Source: Augochlora pura (Eukaryota > Arthropoda > Insecta > Hymenoptera > Halictidae). Taken from it: a stretch of DNA of 64,000 nt. Made by a program: the position numbers and the translations under genes. The notes under the pieces are model-generated. The model saw only the letters and a program-made list of their open reading frames with translations. It did no database searches and was not told the origin of the DNA. The DNA is taken from NCBI RefSeq assembly GCF_028453695.1, contig NC_135778.1, positions 30,493,214 to 30,557,213 on the forward strand, given 5' to 3'. Of the stretch, positions 54,890 through 64,000 are shown piece after piece; the first letter of the stretch is position 1, and each line of letters begins with the position of its first letter.

Positions 54890-56470
54890 TAGGAATTAGA
54901 GTTTTTGTCTGAGAACGCTTGGAGTCACGACTCCCGATCGAAAAACTTCGACTCGGCGACCGTTGAGACTCGACGACCTCGGCAACACAGTTGATATCAA
55001 AATCGGAACGATAGATAAAGGACTTTTATCGGCAAGTTAGAACGGTAACGTTAACTTCCCGAATTTAGCCGATGCACCGCGACGGTACCCGAAGCTGCTC
55101 TTCGCGGTCATACCCGCTCGTGGTGCGCAGTGGAGTTAGTGCTGTGAACCTTGAAAGTGACACGTCGGTTTCCGAGTGCCATCCTTTTCGTGCAACGAAG
55201 GAAAAGAGGTTACCAGAGGATATTATCTGGGAACAGCCTAATCCAGCGGTCGGTAAGGATAAGAATTCGAATGTGTATTACAGTCGCGTGATTTTTGCCG
55301 AAAAGTAACTCTAGTTGTGCTGTGCTTTCTCCAGCACAATTAGAGAAATAAAGTCTACAGCCTCCGCTCGGTCTGCACTGTTGCTGTGCTCGAGCGGTGA
55401 GTTTGTAGTGCCGTTAAAGAGCAATCAGGTGATAAGCGAACAGTCCCAGTTCTGCCCGTCCTGTAGTTTTACAGTGCACGCGCAGAACGATCGGGTCGCT
55501 TTAACAATCTTTCCCTGAATCACTAGACAGTTGAATTCGATTTGAGCAACTGTCTTGCACTTCTGTTTGCAGTATACGGCGTCCGGCGAGGACCAACGAA
55601 TAGATGTGGCCTCGCTGTGGTTTCTCTTGGGTGGATCCACGAATTGATGGGTCCATCCAGGGTTATGATACCGTTACGTTCCACACCCACGCTAGGCAAG
55701 CTGTGGGAGGTGCACGACCTACCCTTGTCTAGTGACCGAGCTCCGGCAGGTACTAAACACTACTCAACGGAATGTATTGGGGTTGGCATGGAAGCTGCAG
55801 ATCCTAGTAGCCTCCCCTCTCCCCGTTGCTCCTCGGGGCCCGTGCACCTCGAAATAGGAGTGAGAGTTTCGATCAGAGAGCCAACGTCGTGTCGCTCATG
55901 GAACAGATCTACTGGAGATTTACGACCTCCAGTAGACGAGTGCCGAACAGAAGTGCATCTCTCTAGCCAGGACTGCCCGCAAATTCGACGGAAAATTCCG
56001 AATCTGCGTAGAGCGGCCGTTTGTCGACCGTCGAAATATACGACGAGACATCGACTGTCCTGGACTAGAGAGGATGAGATCGTGGTTTCGGTAACAAACG
56101 TACGATTCCACGCGCTCGCCACCGATTGCTTTCCTTGTCTTTCCAAGGAGGCATCGGTGCGGCCAAACAGCTGGCTCACTCGGTACGGTTTAACGACTGA
56201 GTGGCCCCCCTTCTCGCTGGAGCAAGCGTTTTGCTGCTGACCAGCTGAGATGGACAACAAAATAGCTGATTGACATCTTTATTAATTCTGTTGGAGGCTC
56301 CGGCCAATATTTCTTATTTGCAGAATTCAAAGGCCACCCAGATTTGGAGCGGCGCCTGGGTCCAACAGACCGCGCCCTGTAGAAGAGATTCAATAAATCG
56401 CCTGGGTTAAAAGCTAACCAACAAGCGTAGATTTTGTTCAAGACCTATCATACTCTTCAATCCCTCAGTA
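54890..56470. other. Largest GC-rich island, function unknown
   Basis: About 1.5 kb of balanced base composition in AT-rich surroundings. Frames of 232 codons (+, 55542-56240) and 166 codons (-, 55760-56260) overlap antisense and neither resembles a known family. The island contains a 9-bp hairpin (55909-55935) and a nested 120-bp inverted repeat (55956-56075). It could be a promoter with a 5' exon, a non-coding RNA gene or an old element. No KCNQ N-terminal sequence was found in it. Confidence 0.45.
55956..56075. repeat. Nested inverted repeat in the GC-rich island
   Basis: Outer arms CATCTCTCTAGCCAGGACTG and, read inversely, CATCCTCTCTAGTCCAGGAC; inner arms AATTCGACGG (55982) and CCGTCGAAAT (56028). 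Both pairs share one centre, so a single long stem can form. Confidence 0.75.
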
Positions 56471-57153
56471 CCGAATCAAGTTAGAGTCACGGTCAGCCGA
56501 TCTCCTAACAGTATGTTTAAATGATTTATTTAACCGTTGTACAATTTCTTAGAACGATATATAAGTAGCATAACTAGTAAAATAACAATAAATTGTTTTT
56601 TTTTTATCTTACATTTTTTCCAAATCAAATTTACTCATCCGAAAATCAAATTCACCTGTCCGCAAATTAATCTTTTTTATATTATTTTCTAAAACAACCA
56701 TAAACCACATAAAATACGTTTGAATTCTGATTTATTTAACACGTGCATTAATAATACTTGACCGGATACAGATTTCGAGCCACAAATTAACATTTTTTTC
56801 GACCATAATTAACTTTTCATAAATCAAATTTATTAATTTGTTGATCTTTTTCACCCTTTTCGCAAATTCAGTTCTCTTATTTGCAATTATTTCCAATAAA
56901 ATTGCGAGACGATGGAGTTTGAGCTGTGATAGAGTTAATTCGATTTACAGTAAAGTTTTGATTTGCAAATATAGAAATAAAAATTGGATTATAGTTGATC
57001 GTAAGTGAACAAAGTAAAAACTAAATCTCTGAACACAGCAAAAAAGTAACTATGATATAGAAGATGATTAATTAGGAATGCAAAGACTGCAAAATTGTTT
57101 TACAAAATTTATCATTTAACTTATTCTAAATACGTATTTAAATCAGTTCCACT

Positions 57154-57402
57154 TTAACCTCTTAGGCATTACGCGCCACTATAGTGGCTTTCGTTAATGT
57201 TTCGTGTTTTACTCAATTGTTTTATTAATTATTAAAGTAAACGATTAAAGTGAAAGTGTGTATGTACAATACACTAAGAAAAGAATATATGTTATTAATA
57301 CTATATATAGCTATACGGAAAAAAAATACATATTAAGAAAAATGGCAATTTAGTTATGAAAAACTTTATTTGCGCAAAATCCGGTCGTGCCTCAGAGGTT
57401 AA
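57154..57402. mobile_element. TTAA-flanked piggyBac-like MITE, 249 bp
   Basis: Ends TTAACCTCTTAGGCA and, read inward from the right, TTAACCTCTGAGGCA. A perfect 14-base palindrome GCCACTATAGTGGC lies at 57175-57188 next to the left end. Confidence 0.8.
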
Positions 57403-57639
57403 ATTTCAAGATTTGAATCTTTAACTTTAATTACAATTTCAATTTTAAATTCAATACTCACTTTTTTAAAAATTAGAATATAGAAACTTGTAAATAAAAT
57501 TTTTGTTACAAAAAATGCTCGACACCTTGATCTTTTAAACGTTAATACATACTTGCGAATGGATAATATTTTAGCTGGAGTCGAGATGAGTTCCACGACG
57601 TACTATACTATAAACATAAACCATGAAACAACCCTGAAA

Positions 57640-58030
57640 TAATTTTGGTCGTAGGAAGCGAATTCTCAAATCACTGTAGAACGCAAAGCCATCCAACTTT
57701 GAAATTCGCAGCTAATAAAGCTGCTCTACATCCTCTCCCTAAATTACGCGAGGAAACGTGCAATTGAACGTGGCATTTGCGCGCCGTTCGCACGAAGCCG
57801 TGGAAAATCTTCGCCCACTCGATACTATGTTATCTTAATTAGCATTAGAATCTGATAACACTAATTTTCTCATTTACGACTACCGACTTCTCCCCGTGTG
57901 TATGAGTGCACTAGGGTGCGCGAGTGTGTGCAATCTGTATGGATCTCGAAGAGCCGTAATGGAATCTAATCACGTCACATTGCAGATGCATCGCACTTAT
58001 TAACGATTTCAATAAGCGAAACCATATCGA
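57640..58030. other. GC-richer island
   Basis: Compositionally distinct, with no supported frame; candidate regulatory DNA by composition only. Confidence 0.25.
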
Positions 58031-58282
58031 TCGATGTTTAAATTACGATTTTAGTAGTAAATGTATCAGATCATTAGACCGTGCATTTTTACGCGAAAGA
58101 AAGATAGTATGCATCGATGTAAAATAATATAAACTAAATAGACAGTTTTACTTTAATCCTTTACTCGAAATTAAATTTACTCGAATATATTGAATTGTGT
58201 AATAAAACCGTTCGCGTGTTCTCGTAAAAAAATATAGTATCGTGCAGTTGTCAATACGAGCGGACGGTGACAGTTACACGTA

Positions 58283-58410
58283 TACAGAGTGTCCCGGAAA
58301 TCGTAGTACAACCGGGCAGGGGGTGATTCTACATAAAAAAAGAAGAAAATATCTATTAAATATATATTCATCCGGTGCTCCGTTTTCGAGAAGTAAAGCG
58401 TCAACGAGTG
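58283..58410. repeat. Dispersed insect repeat end (CAGAGTGTCCCGG type)
   Basis: CAGAGTGTCCCGGAAATCGT then AGTACAACCGG, GGGGGTGATTCTACAT and CTCCGTTTTCGAGAA. I recognise this order of words from a repeat widespread in insect genomes. Confidence 0.6.
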
Positions 58411-58490
58411 ACAGGGAAATAAAGAAAGATAGAGAGCGAATGATATAGTGAATGATCAATAATGAGATACAGTGTGAAGGACTGTATGCA

Positions 58491-58499
58491 AGAGAGAGA

Positions 58500-58547
<48 letters not shown>
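58491..58547. repeat. (AG)n microsatellite, about 57 bp
   Basis: AG units with one ATAG interruption. Reading frames through it (poly Ser-Leu) are artefacts. Confidence 0.95.
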
Positions 58548-58549
<2 letters not shown>

Positions 58550-58550
<1 letters not shown>

Positions 58551-60140
58551 GTAAGATGATGAGACAAAGGACTATAAGGGTGGAAGGGCCAACGAATAAG
58601 TTCTAGGCATTCGTAAGAGAACCGTCGCCCTGCAAAGTTTTTCATTGTCGTAGTTATTTCGTGGATTAGTTTTTGCGTTGTCATTGTTGCTTAAGTTGTA
58701 GGAGGTGGCTGTACGATATTGCTAACAAACTGTTACTGTTGTTATTATCGTTATTCAACGTTGTTTGTTGCCGTTCATGGGATAACAATCCTTGCACAAA
58801 GAATCGCTGAAAGACAAACTACGTTGAAAACGTCTGTACATATTCAAATTAACTAATTAAAGAAAAGTTACGTTTTGTTCGATAAACATAAAGTTAGCTA
58901 TACTTGAAAACAAACCAAAAGTACAGCAATTTGTCAGTCCAAATTTACTTATTAAAAGATAAAAGAATAAAAAGAAATTTAATTTAATGTTTTTTAAAGT
59001 AAACGAAATAAAAAAAAATGCGTCTCATTCGATAAACATTAAGTTAATTACGTACGAAAATAAATCAGAGGTACAGCAATTAGTTAGTACAAATTTATTT
59101 TGTCAAAAGTAAACCAAATAAAAGAATAAAAAGAAATTAAACGTGCCTTATTCCATAAATATAAAGTTAATTGCCTCCGAAATAAAAAAATTTGGACAGC
59201 AATAGATTAGCTCAGATTTTTATATTTACTATAATCGGCACTACCCTCGTGATCGTTTAGTTAGGAAATATTTGTTTGATTTCGATTCATGTAAAATAAC
59301 ATGCGAAAGCGAGAATTATTAACAAGATTCTTAATCGAATAATAACGAGATAATTTACATGATATGATTTCTTGGTGACCACCGCGTATTTGGCAACTTT
59401 CCCTTTTTTCTGCGTTTGGTATTTTGGTCGCGATATGTGGCAATAAATCGTTAAACGATAATGACGAAAGTTCCCTTTCGCTCTAAGCCAACAGGGTTTA
59501 ACCAATCGTCTCTCTCCCCGACGGGGGCTTACCTTGGGCTTTATCTAAACGAGAATCACGTCAGGGATTCATTAAATGCTCGTCGCTATTCATGAATCGC
59601 GAGTATTTATCGTGTTCCTGCCGCATACCACGTGGTTCTACACGCCAGTTAATTCGTCCAATTCTACCAGATTTTCGCGTCGACTTTGAAACTTGTGTCG
59701 ACTTTCTACAATCGGATCAACGTCAAATAATATTAACCTTCGCACGTCGACGTTTCCATATCGCAATAATATTTCAATCAATGCCTCCACAATATTGTGA
59801 CCGTTATTTCTGGACGAATTATTTCATACGGAGGTTTTAACTATGATCCACGAGCAGGACATTTTCCAATAACGTTCTCTCAATTTTATACTTTCTAATT
59901 ATTGGTGCGGTTTTATGTGAAAATGAAAAAGTATTCGTGTCAATCGCAGAAGATAATAGTCAAACAAACGGAAGTATCTTTTTATCCTTCAACATTTTAA
60001 AATGTTGCAATCGATATATTGATGCTGTTTAAATTTCTCTAATCCCTTAAATTGTTTTAAACAACGGTTATTCAATTTTTAAATAAATACATTGAATTCG
60101 CAGTATAATAGGTATGAATAGATGAAAATTGTTTAATATA
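58550..60140. other. Non-coding stretch
   Basis: A degenerate segment of about 120 bp appears roughly three times at 58830-59210 (words such as TCGATAAACAT-AAGTTA and GTACAGCAAT). A GC-richer island lies at about 59460-59840. No gene supported. Confidence 0.4.
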
Positions 60141-60291
60141 TTAACACTTTACCGACTGGTCATTTATTTATTTATCATCGCGAAAAATATCTAATATGTA
60201 AAAAATTATATAATAATTCCTCAATAACAGGTAGCAAATTATTGGTTGTCATGACAGCTGATTCGCAGGTTACCGATCGGTAAAGTATTAA
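60141..60291. mobile_element. TTAA-flanked MITE, 151 bp
   Basis: Left TTAACACTTTACCGAC; right read inward TTAATACTTTACCGAT. The right end includes the palindrome TTACCGATCGGTAA (60270-60283). The remnant at 4872-4945 is the same family. Confidence 0.8.
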
Positions 60292-61910
60292 TTTTATGAG
60301 TGCTTATTTTATTGTTAACGATGTTCTCTATAAACAATGAGGAATACATAGACGAATGATTAGTACAGGAACTTCTTAGAGTTTCGAGAAGTTCGAAAAG
60401 GAAGACTTTTAAAATATTTTTTGCTTTAACCGTAAGTCTTTTGAAAAAGATTCACAAGTGCAACAATTTCGTAAAGTCTCCTAAACATATAATACATATT
60501 TCCATGATGTGTTTGTGTTACTATATGCTTCAGTATAATGTATACTTTTGATTTAATCAGGCGTATATTTATTAATATATCAAGTTTTACTCAAATTTTC
60601 TTACTCAAAAGTTCTTTAACTTTTGTTGGTAAGTGCATATTCCACCCAAAATTATGTTTCTTAGTTTATCCCTATAATAATTTTTATTTTATGTCGCACA
60701 CAAGAAGTTTCACGGTTAAACAGACATACTTTAGACACAACAGGACCGTGAAAGAAACCAATTTTTTCTCTGGAAAAATGCTCGCAAATGCTTTTGACAA
60801 TTTACTTCTAATTTACTTCTGAAGTTATGATGAGCCTGGAATTTTCAAGATCTAAAAGGTTGCTATTTACGTCCACTTCTGTTCCTCATGAGTGGTACGC
60901 TTATTTTCAAACTGGAGGTAGTTATTCCGAAAAACATATGTTATAGTAGCAGCTATTTGTAGCACTATATCATGTATATAATAATTTTTTTCAGTAATAT
61001 TACGTGACAGATTCGAATTATTTCGATAGCGTACATTAATAATTTTAACAATTTCAATCTTAATTTTTCATCATTGATAATAGTAATTTTTTTAATTCTA
61101 GTAAATATTGAAAGCATACTTCAGAAGAAAGAATTTATTTGTGCCACGACCCAATATCCTAAGATTGCCGCTTCAATTCTAAAATATCCTGTATAATATT
61201 ATAAGAATTCATAAAAATAGTTCCTTAGCGTGAAGTAAAATTACAGCTCCGTATAGTTAATGTAATATCCGGTCACAGCGACAACTTGAATGCGTTCGAT
61301 CGGTAATAATAAAAATTTGATTAAATCTGTAGCCGGCATGCAAAAATGATGAAGGGTTTAGTGCAGATTCCAAGAATAAGGCATCTAATACCTGCAACAT
61401 GCGATCCGCCTTATTTTTGCCGGGAATAAAAAATGGGCACACTCTTCCGGAAATGAATGGCGCGTTCGTCATGGCAACAGTGGCATAGAGCGCAGACTGA
61501 AAGACATTTCCGTGGTAATTTCCGACCATGGCGTTCCGCATCGTCAAAACTTCGATAGCGGAGTTTATTATCAGAAAGGCCGTTCGATGTTGACTCCAAG
61601 GAACGTAACACGTGGGACGCGGAGGAAAAGTCCGAGTGCTTATTAACACCTTATCGACAGGGTTAGAACTTTGATAACCTTGAATTGCTAAGGTGGTCAA
61701 ACCATGCTCCGATAGAAAATTATAGTATGATGGAGCACGGTTAAATTTACATTAATTCAGGAGCCAAAATGGAACTTTAATCGCATGAGAAGAGTCTTAA
61801 TTGCAAAACTCGTGCAGAGACCAACAATGATAAATAAAGAATATTTTAGTTTCAGTAATCGTCATCTTACTTTGATAATTCTAGTATCGATGTATAGGGT
61901 TGTATAGAAT
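60292..61910. other. Non-coding stretch with a GC-richer island
   Basis: The island at about 61260-61720 contains a 147-codon minus-strand frame (61257-61700) that resembles no protein I know and overlaps another frame. The rest is AT-rich. Confidence 0.35.
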
Positions 61911-62220
61911 TCTTCCGATTAAAATGAATCCAAACACGATGTTAATCGTATGAATTTCAGCTATTTTCCGATTAATAAATAAGCAATTTGTAGGGTGAGT
62001 AAACAAATCTGTTTGTTTTTTTAGAAAAAACTGTTGAATACATAGTTTTAAAGGCGAGTGGGAGTTTCTCGTATGTAGAGAGATTTTCAAATTTTTAAGA
62101 ACAACCGGTTTAAAGTTGTTCACGGAGTGTAATTTACGTGACCCACAATGTATATTAATAAACTCTTCGATGAAAGTAGTCCGATTTACGTCGTGTTTGG
62201 AATCATTTTAATCAGAAAAA
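61911..62220. mobile_element. 310-bp MITE with GATTAAAATGA ends
   Basis: Left TTCTTCCGATTAAAATGAAT and right, read inward, TTTTTCTGATTAAAATGATT; both continue with CCAAACACGA. Nearby TA dinucleotides suggest a mariner/Tc1-like target, not proven. The copy at 21335 is related. Confidence 0.75.
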
Positions 62221-64000
62221 TATAAGCAATCCACTGTTGTTGCAATTATAAAGGTAAGGTAAAAATAAGGAAAAGTGAAATCTTTTTTCATACATATTTA
62301 CTTTGTCCAGTTGTGGATTCTATCGATATACGTTTATTTCGTTTTTTTCCACTACAATAATTCTATAACCTTGTTTACAGAGATAAAACGGCACGAGATC
62401 GAGATTTTAAGTAGTTCTCCAAGAAAAATATTGTGAAAAAAAAATTGTTCGTTTATTAATGTTTCGTTGCTATTTTTAACATTTTTATATGGGAGACTTT
62501 CTCTATTCAATTTTGTAACGATCTAAAAAAATATTTTTGAATTACTGATTTTTGTACCCTATACATTTTTTTATTCTCAAATATAAGGGTAGAAAACAAC
62601 TTTTACGAATATATTGCCAACTATGAAGAAATGGTGTAAATGACAAAGTTGTGTGTGTTTTTTATGAGAAATTCATTTACGAAGACAAATTCCAAAAGTG
62701 ACCATTTGCTTAAATAATGTGTTAAAATTCTATTACTTTTTGTTCACCTTTCTATGTATGTACTAATATATTTTCTTGTATATTTATGCGCGATTAGTGT
62801 ATATTATACTGTGAGATACGAAAAAACTGAAATTTAGTTCTTTCGTTTTAATATTATTATATTATAAATTTCTCGTCATTTTTTGTAAATTACATTCTTG
62901 TAGCCAGGAAACAGTTCAATATCCAAACGTTAGGTACAATTCTTCACCATTCCATAAATGACGCCATAAATGACTGGACTGGGATCTTCGTCAAATATTT
63001 GTTTAAAATGTAATAGTTATTTTTGTTAGAATACTTTTAATTTCTTAAATAAGACAGTTATATATTGTTGATTGTCGTTTCATTAAATGTAATCAAATCC
63101 ATTGATTAACAAATTATGGATTATTCATTATTTGTACGATTTTCCAGACATTTTTGATGGTGTAACAAACAATTATTTTATACAAAAAATAATCAATACC
63201 GATATCTTCTATAAATATCAATAAAAAAAGTTTAAAGAATTTTTCTTAATACTTTGATGTCACCTCGATCATTTATTTATCACAATACAATTTTTATGCG
63301 AAAAGTGTTATAGTCTGTACTAAGACAAGTCCAACAACCTATACGACAATGTTTTCAAGCGTTGAAATAACGCTAAAATAGTCGTAAACAGATGATTCTT
63401 CTATATGGCTCACTGAGCGTTATTCGAAAAACTAAACACCTAGGACAAAATCCAATTACACCAAGCGACAAATCGAATCCACGAGCTACAGATGGCATTT
63501 GTAGAACTTACAAGTCACGTTCCGTTTTCAAATTACAAACGGAATTGTATCGCACGGCGCGTCACGTCGACAGTAGTGCTCAACCATTGGTTCAACACTA
63601 ACTGCTTACCAAGCAGCCTCAAACATTGCACGTGGTTGAAACAATAATGACTTGTTTAATAAAGTAGAAACATAAAGCTATGTCGACTTAAACTGTATGG
63701 TATTTACCATTTTTCCAACCTTTTTGCATTTTTTCTGATCCTCATCAAATACAACCGGGAGAAATACACGAGGAGCATAGTTATGGTGCTATCACTACCC
63801 CCATTTCTGAGTATTTCCGACTTCTGGGTGGGAATGCAAAAAAGTCAATTACACGAGGTAAAACAGTAAGTATAAAAAGTGGATAAATGATAAGTTTCGT
63901 GTAAATATTTATAAAGGTGCTCCTACATAAGACATAAATTAGACATAAATCCAACACAACACATTATTATAACACCATCGTTACTATGTCAAGTTTAGAT
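62221..64000. other. Right-hand end, no gene recognised
   Basis: AT-rich to about 63370, then a GC-richer patch to about 63620 with a 69-codon frame that resembles nothing. No KCNQ N-terminal exon is recognisable. Confidence 0.4.

Noticed and set aside
55542..56240. 232-codon frame in the GC-rich island
   Set aside because: No recognisable domain, overlapped antisense by a 166-codon frame, and crossed by a nested inverted repeat. GC-rich DNA keeps frames open by chance.
58274..58684. Minus-strand frame with poly Ser-Leu
   Set aside because: Product of the (AG)n microsatellite.
61257..61700. 147-codon minus-strand frame
   Set aside because: No domain recognised, overlapped by another frame, no splice or UTR context; left as an unexplained island.

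Overview
The window looks like an insect nuclear genome, probably hymenopteran (bee, ant or wasp). It is very AT-rich with scattered GC-richer islands, has intron-split genes, and carries mariner, hAT, LINE and MITE-type repeats. The species cannot be named from the sequence.

Three genes are supported. (1) A complete five-exon short-chain dehydrogenase/reductase gene lies on + at 968-3723 (255 aa). Its splice phases all close, and its active-site Tyr position reads His. (2) Five exons of a KCNQ (Kv7) voltage-gated potassium channel lie on - between 5037 and 34956. They run from S1 to S6, including voltage sensor S4 and selectivity filter GYGD. The 5' coding exon is not visible and is probably beyond the right edge; the exons after S6 are probably beyond the left edge. 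The SDR gene would then sit antisense inside a KCNQ intron. (3) A hAT-transposase-derived gene lies on - at 27480-30443 (710 aa, two coding exons plus a predicted 5' UTR exon), inside the large KCNQ intron between 20118 and 34866. Its reading frame is intact.

The rest is intronic or intergenic DNA full of mobile-element remains. There are three mariner copies (1643-2717, about 6882-7300, 20401-21325), all broken. A DNA-transposon remnant with GAAAGTGG-type ends lies at 14436-16975, invaded by LINE pieces, and a related 924-bp TIR element lies at 17558-18481. A 741-bp element with 94-bp TIRs lies at 12458-13198. A 1.58-kb foldback with arms of about 750 bp lies at 46182-47759. A set of short TTAA-flanked, piggyBac-like MITEs (7547, 11113, 21403, 57154, 60141, remnant at 4872) mostly carry a private palindrome near one end. 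One of these interrupts another repeat whose uninterrupted relative survives at 61911-62220.

Right of 34956 no coding exon could be supported. That 29 kb holds AT-rich DNA, palindromic MITEs, satellites and GC-richer islands, the largest at about 54890-56470. I saw no convincing tRNA, rRNA or CRISPR locus.
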